NCBI RefSeq assembly: GCF_003590095.1
Contig: NC_039478.1
Coordinates: forward strand, 9,858,001 to 9,922,000
Length of the DNA stretch: 64,000 nt
Direction of reading: 5' to 3'
From: Trichoplusia ni
Lineage: Eukaryota > Arthropoda > Insecta > Lepidoptera > Noctuidae
Every line of letters begins with the position of its first letter. Position 1 is the first letter of the stretch. Under the pieces are notes generated by a model. That model searched no databases. It was given only the letters and a program-made list of their open reading frames with translations, and had not been told where the DNA came from. Positions 37,901 to 49,015 of the stretch are shown here, piece after piece. A program made the translations under genes and the position numbers.

Positions 37901-38080
37901 AAAGGATAGACATCTTACCTGCATAACTGAATCGGGATCATCCTTCAAGCTCTGCAGGACCAGTTTCCCAAAATGATACCGATCACTAGGTATACCAGAC
38001 TCCGCTGCGACCCTCGATGTGATTTCACTCATATATTTATCAACTCCTTCATTTTTATACACATTTTTATTGCTGAACAT
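28961..38080 (-). CDS. Gene 4: luciferase-like / 4CL-like adenylate-forming enzyme (555 aa)
   Basis: Exons in transcript order (complement): 37919-38080, 35458-35665, 34246-34450, 32974-33096, 32394-32568, 31824-31964, 31473-31598, 30779-30862, 30191-30337, 29421-29586, 28961-29091. This gives 1668 bases, 555 residues and stop TGA. It has two extra residues at the N-terminus (start MFSNKNVYKNE) and two in exon 3 (PDSDVL). Motifs: ATSGSTGLPK ending K216, SPLQW near 250-254, TYGMSE near 349-354, GELW, SGD ending D431, VERLK, ISPVELE, and TSKVD with K538. It ends AKKA, no PTS1. Exons 1 and 2 are almost gene 1 sequence, while exons 5-9 are clearly more divergent, so the gene looks chimeric. Intron 1 (2253 bases) holds a SINE, a LINE and a Helitron; intron 3 is also long (1149 bases). 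Function as in the family; substrate unknown. Confidence 0.92.
29206..29252. repeat. Perfect inverted repeat (21-bp arms) in gene 4 intron 10
   Basis: Arms 29206-29226 and 29232-29252 are exact reverse complements around a 5-base loop. Next to it (29253-29345) is a family X fragment. Confidence 0.8.
29938..30058 (+). mobile_element. tRNA-derived SINE, family B, 3' part, in gene 4 intron 9
   Basis: GTGATCCACGAATACTGAAC through CACAACACAAATATTAAATTC and GGGAAGTCG follows the order of 58893-59095 after its head. Confidence 0.55.
31221..31426 (-). mobile_element. tRNA-derived SINE, family A, in gene 4 intron 7
   Basis: Minus-strand copy: tail AAATAAATGCGGACAACATC, box B region GGGGATCGATCCC and head ACCACGGAGGTCGTC. 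Shorter in the head than 10656-10890. Ends about 45 bases from exon 7. Confidence 0.8.
32852..32945 (-). mobile_element. tRNA-like SINE fragment in gene 4 intron 4
   Basis: TGGATCACTCAAACACTTGTCC resembles 62500-62525 (GGATCACTGAAACTCTTGTCC), part of a decayed tRNA-derived family. Weak. Confidence 0.35.
34059..34232 (-). mobile_element. Helitron-like element, family H3, in gene 4 intron 3
   Basis: Minus-strand copy of 56261-56482: CTAGCTTTTCGCCCGCG at its 3' end and ACAGACAGACAGACTTATA at the other. Its 5' end sits about 12 bases from the exon 3 splice donor. Confidence 0.65.
34936..35002 (+). repeat. 24-bp tandem repeat, 2.8 units
   Basis: Units start at 34936, 34960 and 34984, each beginning TTTTACGAGTTATTTAA; the first two differ by one base. 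In gene 4 intron 2. Confidence 0.85.
35298..35329. repeat. Short inverted repeat in gene 4 intron 2
   Basis: GAATTCTTCTCC and GGAGAAGAATTC flank an 8-base loop. Confidence 0.7.
35690..35985 (-). mobile_element. 5S rRNA-derived SINE in gene 4 intron 1
   Basis: Minus-strand copy with most of the body (CCCAACCATGTTGGGGTCGG, GAGCGACTGCCTATCTGACC, CCGAAACACGGAGG) and a decayed 5S-like head (ATGGTCACCGATCTAAGGA). Confidence 0.8.
36259..36575 (+). mobile_element. 5'-truncated LINE with 11-bp target-site duplication
   Basis: Flanked by perfect AATAAAGAACT (36248-36258 and 36576-36586). It encodes the C-terminal tail of a LINE polyprotein: RRRTKVADIARRISKLKRQW, AGHIARRSDGRW, EGRPPARWM, then after a frameshift near 36455 DLVKTSGSRWMQVAMNRLRW. 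It ends CAGCAGTGGACTG and GATGATGATG. The intact duplication shows an authentic retrotransposition that was truncated on arrival. It lies in gene 4 intron 1. Confidence 0.85.
36910..37190 (+). mobile_element. Helitron-like element, family H2, in gene 4 intron 1
   Basis: Starts TCTAATATATAAAATTCCC and ends GCTGGATCAGCTAG, flanked by A and T, the usual Helitron insertion context. Close to 19524-19802 over its length. Confidence 0.7.
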
Positions 38081-38176
38081 TTTAAAATATTAATTAAATT
38101 TATAAAAGAATATTGAAGTTTGTTTTTTTTTTTGCTAAATCTCGTCCGAAGTGTACGGTCAGTTGTGATAAACTGC

Positions 38177-38245
38177 CTGATTGAGAGGCAAGCCTCTGTT
38201 TATATACGAAATATTATTACTGCAATGTAATGTTATATTATTATC
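38177..38245 (-). promoter_or_regulatory. Predicted gene 4 promoter (GATA, TATA box, initiator)
   Basis: On the minus strand: GTGATAA (38241-38247 region), TATATAAA (38199-38206) and ATCAG (initiator A at 38178). TATA start to A is 28 bases. The predicted 5' UTR is about 98 bases. Confidence 0.5.
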
Positions 38246-39349
38246 ACTTGTTCGTTACTGATTAAAGCATCTCTATTGTTTGTAGTTATTCTATATTTGT
38301 AGCATGGAAGATAGTGGTATATAGGCATTTAGTTTAGATAAGGTTTTTGAATATGATTTTACTCATTTTGATGTCAATTCGCACAGGGATACAAGTAATT
38401 GCAGTTTTATAAAATTTAAACATTTCCGTGGCCATTTTTTTTGTCATTTTTAAGCGGTACCTACTCAGGGTCCCGTACGACAAAAGTTGAGTATTTTTTT
38501 AATTCATAAAATTTAGGACAGTAGCAACAATTGTTTTACTTATATTGTTAGTTTTATTTCTCGATATAGGGGCAACAGAAATACATCATCTATGAAAATT
38601 TCAACTGTAGCTATCACGGTTCATGAGATACAGTCTAGTGACAGACAGACAGAGAGCAGAGGCTCCGTAATATAGTTCAGTTTTTAATCCTTTCACGGAC
38701 AGACAGCGAAGCTTCAGTTATGAAAAAAAATAGGATCCCGTTTTAAACTTTCGTGTACCGAATCCTAAAATATAATCCTATAATATAGGAAATTAAACCT
38801 TATCTTTAGGAAGCCGTAGTCAGATGTTGCATGAGGTAGCCAGTTCGGACTTTGTACCTTAATAATCTATTATATTATCATAAATCAAGCGATAAAAACA
38901 GCAATATTATGATTGTCATAACAGCTTTCGTGAATATTGGAGTGTGATCCGGACTATATTGATGTTAATTTCGGAAATAATTGTGTTTGACTGTACGTCA
39001 CGTTTATTATTAAAAAATTTAAAGAAAAAAAAAACAAAGTCTCGTTAAATTTTATTTGTGTTACCTCGATATTTTTTTTCTTCCAAAATTAAAGCAATCC
39101 TGAGGAATTTCATTCTTGTGCTGTTGTCGGTTTGATAAACATTCAAGTCGACAAACAGACGCAACAAATCCTTCTACGTCACATGTCACACCCATTGGGT
39201 TTGGCATTTAGCCCTGATATATTTTTAAGGCATTTCGCATATTTCAATAAGAATTACTATTTCGCCTAATAATGATTTACAAATTATTTGCCAAATCCAT
39301 CAACAGTAGTTCTTTAGTCGTGAGTCTGTTAAATGATTAATCATGTTTG

Positions 39350-39530
39350 ACTCACGGATAGCTGAGTGGCAAACGTCACAGCACCAAACCCACCGGGTGT
39401 GATGATCGCTGGTTCGATTCCCACGAGTGCTAGTTCTGAAGCTGGGTGTCTTTGTGCATGTGACTTGAATGTTTATGAGACACACCGCAAGACAAAGATT
39501 AAATAACTTAGTAAGGGATATGTTTTTTAA
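39350..39530 (+). mobile_element. tRNA-derived SINE, family B
   Basis: Head GACTCACGGATAGCTGAGTGG and box B GGTTCGATTCCC, then GTGCATGTGACTTGAATG and CAAAGATTAAAT. Confidence 0.75.
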
Positions 39531-40014
39531 CAAAAAATCTATAATCTTAGTGTAGATATCACTAACATTAAGTCCAATAACGAATACAGTATGTAATATA
39601 CTTACCAACAAGACATGCGAAAAATAAAAGTGAATATTATTTAGGCAAATATTACGAAATGCTAAACCGTGATACTACATTTTGCAAGATAAATTGTACT
39701 TTATAATGGCTGCCGACTAATGTAGATACAAAAGATTTTGAGATTTACGGAACAGGACATGAACTTAAGACTTTCTTGTGCGTTGATAAGAAAAACTGTT
39801 CTTCAATATTTAAAGCACTCAAAATCTAAATATACTTTTTGTTGAAAATACAGTTGTGTGATGTTTTCAACCTTGTAATTCTTTACAAGCTCCTGCTCCA
39901 GAGTCCCCCCAAAAGTTGTTTTGCAACTCAAATAAGTTCCAGGTTAAAAAAAATGAGCGTATGAAAAATAAATGTCTGATTCTCAAACCTTATCATGCAA
40001 AATTTCATGAGAGC

Positions 40015-40133
40015 CTAAAGCCTTCCTCGATTAATGGTCTTTTCAACACAAAAGAATTTTTCAATTTCTGAGATTAGCGCGTTCAAACAAAACAAACAAA
40101 CTCTTCAGCTTTATATATTAGTATAGATAAGCA
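40015..40133 (-). mobile_element. Helitron-like element, family H1, truncated
   Basis: Contains ATTAGCGCGTTCAAACAAAA and TATATATTAGTATAGAT, the 5' end of the family seen whole at 47970-48221; the CTAG end is missing. Confidence 0.55.
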
Positions 40134-42124
40134 AATTCTGACAAACTGATCTATCAACGCAGGGACTAAACTATAAGAGTTTTAAACTTGAAATTTTCAC
40201 AGAGTTTCCTTTTATACTGTTTTATTTACACTTTTTAGTTAATCAAAGGCCTCATTCATATCTTATTTTTGCCGCTTGACATCCAAATCGGTTATAAATC
40301 CTAAGTATCTTTAAAATACAGGCCAAATTGGACACCAAGAAACATAACATACTTAAAGATTACATATCGAGTTGCCGTCCTTGCCTGTCACATTGTTATC
40401 TTTCCTATTATTTTATTTAACTTGTATTGTCATGATAATGTGCTGCAAATTGATCACGCCTTCCCAGCTGGGTTGGTATTTATCGACGGCGCTATGACAT
40501 CGCGGTTTGTTGTAGTGAGATGGACAATGATTGGCCCTAAATTAAAAAGGACAAGTGACAAAAGAAAAAACTTAAAGAAAAATGAGGAATTGAAAGGACA
40601 AAAGGGTATTTGAATAAATCTAATATTATAAATTAGATTATAAAGATTTCTTAAATTTATTTATTTAACGAAAGTACAATTTTAAAATTACTAATGAGCA
40701 GTTCACCCATATTTAGCCATAAGGCCTGAAAAGCATTTGTAACACACAGTGATAAAGATACATAAATACTCAATTATAATCAACTATATTCAAAATGATA
40801 CTAAAATAATTGAAAAAAAAACAGTTATTTTTGTTCTGACCCTTTTTTACTTAATTTGCTATCAGAAAAGGCAGGTCATGACTTAGCGATTTCCATAGAT
40901 CCAAAAATCCCTGTTATAAAAATCGGATCAGAAACGAGTAAGTTAGGTGCGAACACGTAAAAAACAACATAGTTATTATGTCTGGTCATATTGATAAACC
41001 TCCTTTTTGTGAAAGATTAATAAAAAAAGTACCGAAATTTTAAATCGCCAACCCGCAAACAATCGTGCTGATCAAAGTTTATCCCATAAACCATGACCGG
41101 TACTATCATTTGGCAATTCAATACAACGGCGCGGACTTTAACCTGTGGACTATTTGTGTGACCATTTGACCCTTGGACTTTGGACTTCGAACCGGGCAAT
41201 GTTTTGTAGTTTAACAACCTCTTGTGTGATATAAAAACAGATTACAATTGCTCATAATGTTATACAGATTATAATAATAACGATTGGAACTAGTACCTAC
41301 TCATAATACAAGCTTTGCTTTGTTTGAGGCTAGATGGCGTTACGTGAAGGTTGTGGAATATTGTGGTAAATTAAGGATAGTATTCAGTTAGTCTGATCTG
41401 ATTTTACTACATAAGAATTTCACTATGCTTCTTTTATACTATGTCAACGACTGCACTCAGAGAAAGAGCAAAGACTTAGTAATTGTAGTTCTGCTATCAT
41501 TACCTTACAGGCGCTTACACCGCAATCAATGAAATAATTTCTTTATAATATGCAGTATTCAATAATAGAAGCAAATTATCGCTGAGGACTTGTGTTATGC
41601 CTGTAGGTTACGTACTCAATGAGTAAAAACGGAAGCTTATTACTAAGGGCTCTTTGTTTGTCTGTCTGCCTGTCATCAGGTTATATGTCATGAGCCGTGA
41701 TAAACAGACAGTTGATTTTTTTACAGATTACATAATTATTTTTAGTGGCAACAATTAAAATGATACATGATGGACAAAAGATTGATTAGGTAACAATAAA
41801 ATGACAAATATTGTTGTTGCATATTTGTTTTTTTATTTCGTTATTTCTATATCATAATATACCTAAACATTATTTCACAACAGACGTTAAGGGTATTATT
41901 TATTCAGACAGACGTTAAAGTTAACTTTTTCTAACTTTTGAAAACTTCAACATTTTACTGAAGCTATAATTTTCCCGCTATAACACATAAATGATTTTGT
42001 AGTCTACTATCAAGGTTCCTCATTAGTAATTTATAGAGTGGATCTATTTTAAAAGACAAGTATTAATTATATAAGTTGCTTCTTTTCTTCCGATTTATTT
42101 ATTTTTTCAAATAAGCTAGTAGGT

Positions 42125-42290
42125 ATGCACGGATAGCCGAGTGGTTGAGGTCATCGCATCGTGTCGTGGATTCGATCCCCGCGTAGGACAAGTATTTGTG
42201 TGATCCACGAATGCTTGTTCATGTGATTTGTATGTTTGCAAGCCCCCAGCGACACAAGGATTAAATTCCTGACTGTGGGAGTCGTTTTTT
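42125..42290 (+). mobile_element. tRNA-derived SINE, family B
   Basis: TGCACGGATAGCCGAGTGG head, GGATTCGATCCCCGCG box B, GACACAAGGATTAAATTCC body end and GGGAGTCG, followed by A-rich tail. Confidence 0.8.
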
Positions 42291-42684
42291 AAAAGAAAAA
42301 AAAAAAAGAATTATTTGTGATAAGGGTATAGGAATGATGATGGTAGGGATATGTCAAAATTACACTTAGTTGTAAAAATAACAATATGCGAAATAAATAC
42401 AATTGTTTATTACATTGACCTTAAATATGTTTAATTATTAAATTTGTTTAAATATTTAAAAAATGTCTGTATTTGTTTACATTATCTTTATAATTATTTT
42501 GTTAATTTGCCTTATTTTAGTGAAGTGTTTATGTCTGAATTCATGGTTGTAATAGTTTAAAGCAAATATTTGTATGTCAAGTGAGGCGAAACATAATGAG
42601 ACTTTTATTTATTAAGAGCTTTTATATTTGTTACCTATGAAACAAATAAATTTATTCTATTCTATTCTATTCCATACTGTCGAA

Positions 42685-42900
42685 GACTGACGCTGATCAC
42701 CATGCTAGCACTCTACGGATTAGTGATTTAAGATTCCCATATTTGGAATGCGATTTTTCTCATGATGTTCAAAGTTTATCAAAAATGTCTTAGAATAATT
42801 AAGAAAGTATTATTTACCAAATTTAGTAATATTTACATTGGTACTTTGCCTGCTTCGGGATTGAACTTGCACCTTGTGCATAAAAAAAAACATATATTCG
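42685..42900 (+). repeat. Repeat family Z, decayed copy
   Basis: GACGCTGATCACCATGCTAG, CATATTTGGAATGCG and TTCGGGATTGAACTTGCACC follow the block order of 54224-54478. Confidence 0.5.
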
Positions 42901-42948
42901 AAAGGTCATCTCGACATTACGCTGTTTTAATAGAAGCATGTTTTAGTA

Positions 42949-43055
42949 CTAGCTGACCCAGCATGTTTATAAAGTAGATACCCAATACACACACAAAATT
43001 TCATGAGAACTTCAGTTACATACACCGTGACACGAGAAGTTATTATATAGTACTT
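42949..43055 (-). mobile_element. Helitron-like element, family H2, short
   Basis: Starts ACTAGCTGACCCAGCA and runs to CACCGTGACACGAGAAG. Reverse complement of the two ends of 19524-19802 with the middle deleted. Confidence 0.5.
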
Positions 43056-43550
43056 AAGATGTAATAAACAGAAATCAAAAAAACTACAAAAAATCTTAAT
43101 TAATATGACCCCCTAAAAAATCTTCAGATGACCAAGCAATGACGGAGCAATTCTCATTTTATTCTCTAAGTAGTTGCAAGGCAGTATTGCAGTTATTACA
43201 TTAACTATTCAATAACAATGTTACCTCAGTGTCCTTCTGAAGTCTAAACTAGTAATTTTCTAGTATTATAGGGCCATTACAGCTCAAATAATTTATAACC
43301 TCTACATATTTGAAACGCGGACGACAATGCGATCGGTTTTGTTTGATAAAGTTGATGGTGTACTTGGCAATTGTTTTTTTTTAGTTTTCCGAGAACAAGT
43401 GTTTTTAATTCTTGTGTCGCAGAGAATCTAACCCACGATACGCCTTGTATCCGTGAAATGAAAATGTATGTGGTTTGTAATTAAATACAAATAATGCCAT
43501 AGAAAAATGAGAGAGAAGCTCGTAACTAAGCTGTATCTTCATAAATGAAT

Positions 43551-43770
43551 CGATGACAGGTTAAACTACGCTAGACGCGGTTGGTTCGTAGATGGGGGAC
43601 CACCTTTATCATAACGACTTCCTCCGTGTTTCGGAAGGCACGTTAATTGTGGGTCCCGGCTATTATTCATAAATCTTTGAAAGTCGCTACAGGTAGTCAG
43701 AAGCTTGAAAATCTGACAACCAGTCTACATACACCGACATAGTTGGGACAAGGCTAGGCCGATGAATGCC
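43551..43770 (+). mobile_element. 5S rRNA-derived SINE with recognisable 5S head
   Basis: GACAGGTTAAACTACGC, GACGCGGTTGGTTCGTAGA and TGGGGGACC keep the spacing of the 5S rRNA internal promoter. The body has an internal deletion and ends at AGGCCGATGAATG. Confidence 0.8.
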
Positions 43771-43902
43771 ATGGAAAAATGTCGACCGATCTAACAACAT
43801 TTTAGTGAGCGCTAACGTTAATTAAATCGCAGAGACATATTGAACTGGCAAGTCTGAGTAAAGTAACGTCACTTTTCATGTTCTAAAGGTCATTAATATA
43901 GT

Positions 43903-44067
43903 TATTAAATGATGTAACGGTTTACTCACGCGTATTTATCGGGGTAGTCGAACAGTTCGTCTCGCGATCCCGCCGCGTCTGCTCATGATAAAGGACTCCG
44001 GTTGGGTCCGAAACTAGTCGGGCTACCCCGATAAATACGCGTGAGTAAACCGTTACATCATTTAATA
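43903..44067. mobile_element. Snap-back MITE with 45-bp perfect terminal inverted repeats
   Basis: Arms 43903-43947 and 44023-44067 are exact reverse complements (TATTAAATGATGTAACGG and so on), with a 75-base middle. The perfect match suggests recent insertion or hairpin-mediated repair. Relatives: 53066-53190, 33781-33850, 8010-8096 and 57649-57710. No transposase, so non-autonomous. Confidence 0.85.
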
Positions 44068-45777
44068 ATGAATCATTCTCACGACAGTTACTATCAAAAT
44101 ATTAACATAGTTTCTTAACTTAGTCCTTAGGAACGAAATCTGCTACTACTGTACATTTTAAAGATCAAATAAACAACCATAGGTACGTTTACCTATTAAA
44201 TCGTTTGCCTGGTCAACAATTTGGTCTACAATACACACAATAATGTGTGTATTCATGTTTGTATCAATCATTTAAGATGACAAGCGAACCAGTACTAAAA
44301 ATAACTTAAGATTGTTACCAACACTTTGGCCCCGATTTTGCTATTTTACAATGGCCGATGAATGAATGGCAATTGGATTAAATTTGAAATTATTCCTATT
44401 CTCTTAAGCATTTTTCTACACAATAATTGTAAATTTACATAAACTTTTTTGAAAAACGCTTTTGCAAACCTTCAGATTTTCCTACATCATTAAAACCTAT
44501 TAAATATAGCAGAAATCATGATGATGATTCATCATTTCTGCGTTAAAATATAGAACCATCACTAATGACTACGCCCCAGTGTATCACTTGCCTTATATTC
44601 TAGTATGAATGTACAATAGTTATTTATGACACTCAGACAGAACGATATCACCCTTCTTAGGGAGCGAACATCTGTGAATATACTGCCTATTCATTCTATT
44701 GTTTTAAAGAACTTTATTTGAAAAATACAAGTATTTTCACTGTTGAGTATTCTGTGCCAAAAGTGCGAGATATAGTTTTGTTTTTTTTTTTGGAATTTAA
44801 GGTCAGGTATGTATTTTTTTCTGGATTTATTTACCCTTGTTTCGTTTATTTTATCAAAGGAATGTTTAGCGGTAACTGTAACTGTGGGTTAACATTTTAA
44901 AATTATTTTTTTACAAAGAAATTAGTCGTACTAACTACCAGTATACTATCTACTACAACTAACAGTTGTGATCTCTTTTTCTTACCAATGGGGGACTAGT
45001 CTTTAATTTTGGTGTGTGAAATATTTTCAATAGAACAACAGAAAATCGTGGTTAAACCAGTTAGTTAAAATTAACTGCACATATCAGCTGTAGCATCTTG
45101 GATGCATACCGCCTGCGTGAGAGTTAATTAAACCATTGTTGTGTAAACATTGATAACGATGAATAATAAACAATAGATTGTCAATACTACCGTAATAGTT
45201 ATACTCTATTAATATTGTTAGATAACACAATTTAAAAATCTGTTAATTAGTAAATTAAGAAAAATGCTTTCCCAAACAAATGGCACAAATTAAATATTTA
45301 ACTGACATTTATAGTTGTTGCAATAGCGACAACAGAAATACATTAAATAATCAGTAAAAACTACAACGATCTAGCTATCAAAGTTCTTACACATCTTGGT
45401 GACTGACAGACGGACAGCTCGGTAGATCTTTTTTTTATTTAAAGAAATTCTTGAACGCAACATTTTATTTACTTGTTTTCAGTACAGTGGTTTGACTGGG
45501 GGTGAGTAATGTAGGGCAACAATTTCTACATCTGAATTTGCCTATTTGTACAGAACCCTCTGTATCGTAAGTCTGACTCGCAATTGACTGGTTTTTTAGT
45601 TTGTGATCCTTGGACATGCATAAAAAATACGTTTTAGATTTATAGAACTAAGTGATATGAACATAACTACATATTGTAGATGGGAAATTGCATAGTACGG
45701 CTGACCTTGACTAGAGACCTACATTCAAACCTAGACCATCAATCTATTAACTCGGTCTATTACGGCCCCTCGCGGTC

Positions 45778-45926
45778 GGTGCGTATTCAAATGCTATGCA
45801 TTGCCGCGCACCGACTAAATACGGGGACGATGTATGGCAGTTCAGGTTTAGTTAGTAAGAGTCTGATACTACCCGCTTCCTTTCCCGAGGAGGTGGGTGT
45901 CTATGAGGATTCCCCCGCCTAACAAA
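45778..45926. repeat. Dispersed repeat family Y, copy 3
   Basis: ATGCATTGCCGCGCACCGAC, AGTAAGAGTCTGATACTACC and GAGGTGGGTGTCTATGAGGA, as in the two gene 1 intron copies. Confidence 0.7.
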
Positions 45927-46282
45927 ACAATATTCTGTTGTGAACTAAAATTAGGCTAGATGGAATACTACCAACTCGGTAATATTATAGCACATTTGAA
46001 AGAGAGACAGCGCTCTAAGCGTTATAGTGCTGTCACGCTTCCGCAACTACAACAACATTAGGTACATAAGGCGTTGGTAGAAGGCACCTTGCTTCATATA
46101 TCCTAATAACCTAGGCACTCGTATCGGAATGATTTATTTCCTTCACTCTCAGTCAGTGGACCGGAAAACCATTTAGATATGATTTGTATGAACACACTTA
46201 GATATACCTAGATTGTCTCTCTTTAATCAAGTGACTTGGAGTTATGACGAGATTTTTTCTCTATGGTCACGTGACGTGGATA

Positions 46283-46400
46283 CATCACGGATTAGCAGGG
46301 ATAGCCTATTGGTATGAATCATTGGACTGCTAAGTCAAAAGTGATGGGTTCGATCCCTGCTCGCACCAATATCTTTTCGTATGAATGTGTGTGTTACAAT
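46283..46400 (+). mobile_element. tRNA-derived SINE-like element
   Basis: Box A-like TAGCCTATTGGTATG and GATGGGTTCGATCCCTGC as box B, spaced as in a tRNA. The acceptor stem does not pair well, so a functional tRNA is unlikely. Confidence 0.5.
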
Positions 46401-46534
46401 GTCAGGAGCATGCGTCGTCGATAAATCGGTATATCTGAGGATTTTTCATTCTTATCCATGTAGAAGTAGAGGCTAAAGGGCTGTTTAAACTCTGACACCA
46501 GGTTTTACATCAATCATATGATAACAGAAAGGAG

Positions 46535-46650
46535 ACTGCATAGATAGCCGTGCCGTATAGGTCACCACGTTAATGACCTGTAAGACTGGTATGCTTCGGG
46601 TTCGATCCTCGCATCTTACAAGCGTTTTTTTTTGTGATCCACAAATTATT
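46535..46650 (+). mobile_element. tRNA-derived SINE, family B, head part
   Basis: GACTGCATAGATAGCCGTG and CGGGTTCGATCCTCGCATC, then TGTGATCCACAAAT. Confidence 0.6.
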
Positions 46651-47446
46651 GTGCCTAGTCTGATTACCTTGTGTTTCGTTCCACCGTTTCTTCTCCTCAG
46701 ATAAAGAACATGGGAAGCCGTGAAGGGTTGGTAATATTATGGGTATATTCGTTTTTCATTGACGGGCAAAAAATTCTAACCACAAAAGGTTTCTAAAAAG
46801 CCTCAATAAAACACGAATTTCGATTTCGACATTCATTGATAAATCCAACAAAAAGAATTCATTATTTATTTTTCATAAACTAAACTAACATATAATATGC
46901 ACATAGTTAGGTACCTATTAGGTACCTAATATCTGATATTTCAGTTAAACTGAAATGTAAGCGATTATGGAAGTAGTTATCTCGTGCATAAGCAGGACGA
47001 AGCGTATTCGTTACCGGTGAACACTAATATTGCATGTCGCCTGTAATCTATTTCAAATGGACCTTCGTGACAGGAACACAATCATTAGGATCACACTCTT
47101 GACAGCCACGTGACTTGCATAAATGTTTCTGTAGAATGAAATACATCCAAAGGTTGTGTGCCCATTTAGAAAACATGTAACTATTTGTCTCTGTTGAATC
47201 CTGTACTTATTAGGGGTGAAATCAATTTTTTTTTTATTTTAGGTTTAAATTCTGGCCGGTTTATGAGATCTTCATTGGCTTCTTAGGCCTGCTGGTATGT
47301 AGGCTATATTCTTCTACAAAATTCTAAAAAATACACCATAAACTATAACAAATGCATTCTATAATGTGAATATATTCGTCTTCCATAATTAGTATAATAC
47401 CATCCTATAGTTCTTTCTGTGGGCACAAATCATGTTACTAAAAAAC

Positions 47447-47540
47447 GCGTGAGCATTGATCACTACGTTAGCTTGTGAGCTAGCATAAAGTGTGGGTGGC
47501 AGTGGCGGTGATTTCAGTTTCCAATATTTGAAATCCTTGA
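47447..47540 (+). repeat. Repeat family Z fragment
   Basis: GAGCATTGATCACTACG, GGCGGTGATTTCAG and CAATATTTGAAATCC correspond to the centre of 54224-54478. Confidence 0.5.
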
Positions 47541-47639
47541 CTGTTTGTCATCGTTTTTCCCCACTCACGAAATACTAGTACTCTCGGTCACTTTTAGCCA
47601 ATATCAGTAGATTTTACTAGCAGGCAGCATGATACCCTG

Positions 47640-47752
47640 TAGTCAGATTTTTTATCAGACTATCTAGCTTCTGACTACTCGTTACGACTCAGATGGTCAT
47701 CCACAACTCGACCATAGCTAGTGTAGCTTGACCTGTGATCAATCAACTTCTG
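47640..47752 (-). mobile_element. 5S rRNA-derived SINE, 5' part
   Basis: Minus strand: GCTTCTGACTACTCGTTACG, GATGGTCATCCAC and GTAGCTTGACCTGTGATC, i.e. the 5S-like head and the start of the body. Confidence 0.65.
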
Positions 47753-47969
47753 CAGTTGTAATTATGATTTAATGAATGATGGTGATAGATGTCATCATCT
47801 TATTATATCAACATCATCAATCATCATCATCTTATTACTCCAATCTTAGAATGTATCATACTGCTAGTATGCAATGTCACACAACGGCTTCCCAAGTAGA
47901 CTAAGATTCAGTATTAATTACTACGCTTGCACACTGCTAATTGGCATGTCCAAAGTCTAAGATTTGTAA

Positions 47970-48221
47970 TCTATACTAATATATAAAGCAGAAGAGTTTG
48001 TTTGTTTGTTCGAACGCGCTAATCTCAGGAACTACTGGTCCAAATTGAAAAAATCTTTTTGTGTTGAATAGACCATTCATCGAGGAAGGCTTTAGGCTAT
48101 AAACCATCAAGCTGTGACTAATAGGAGCGAAGATACAAAGGAAAATGTGAAAAAATAGGGCAGGTATAAATCATAACTTATATCTTCTACCCACGGGGAC
48201 GAAGTTGCGGGCAACAGCTAG
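47970..48221 (+). mobile_element. Helitron-like element, family H1, full length
   Basis: TCTATACTAATATATAAAGC at the 5' end; GGACGAAGTTGCGGGCAACA then GCTAG at the 3' end; flanked by A and T. About 252 bases, non-autonomous. Others at 58499-58773 and 62080-62328. Confidence 0.75.
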
Positions 48222-48824
48222 TATAGGTTAAAATTAAATGTCATTGTAATTGAAATAAAGAAAAACTACTGATTACATCAAAACAAACGATTATTTAATC
48301 ATAATATTTTAGATTGTTATAGTTAATAATCTTATAATAATTACAGCAATTTTAATCTAGTTATACGACACTATCGTTCTTGAGTCATTATGATTTCTTA
48401 CGACTCATTTTTACCTGTGGATTTACCTTCATTATTTTTTTGTAATTATGCAAAACATATCCAAATTATTCTCTTTATTAGGGACTTATTAGGTACAATA
48501 GGTACACTTAATCCTAAGTTAGTAGTTTGCAATTGAAGCATAACAAACAGACATACTTATAAATAGAGCTATTCGAAATGTCCATTTGGTAGTAATCAAT
48601 TGGTTCCTAAACGAAAATAGATACTTTTATCGTTTTTGGTGTGTTATATTAGTTCTTTTCTACGCCACGCTAATATAAGCTACTCGAAATGCTAAGCCTG
48701 TGCAGACAAAATCACACACAACACCTAGTTTATAACTAATGACTGCCCAATGATTTGGCGCAAATTATTACGTAGAACATTTGATCAATACAAACGAAGT
48801 GAACTACGCACTATATCTACATAT

Positions 48825-49015
48825 TATATAAAACTCTCGTGTCACGACGTACGAATTAGAATTCCTCCGAAACAGCTCGACCGATTCTCATGACAGTCAA
48901 TTTGCATATTGGGTAGGTCTGAGAATCAAACAACATCTATTTTTCATACACCGGTTTTTTATTCCTAGAACTCATTTCTATGACAAAACAACATTTGCTG
49001 GGATAGCTAGTACCT
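48825..49015 (+). mobile_element. Helitron-like element, family H2, internally deleted
   Basis: ATAAAACTCTCGTGTCACG start, CATATTGGGTAGGTCTGAG middle, TTTGCTGGGATAGCTAG end. Confidence 0.65.

Noticed and set aside
40422..40613. Short plus-strand frame ending in a Lys-rich stretch (LKRTSDKRKNLKKNEELKG)
   Set aside because: No homology recognised, no splice partners and no promoter; treated as chance.
43551..43630. Possible 5S rRNA gene
   Set aside because: Only the internal promoter part resembles 5S; the ends are missing and the sequence runs on into a repeated SINE body.
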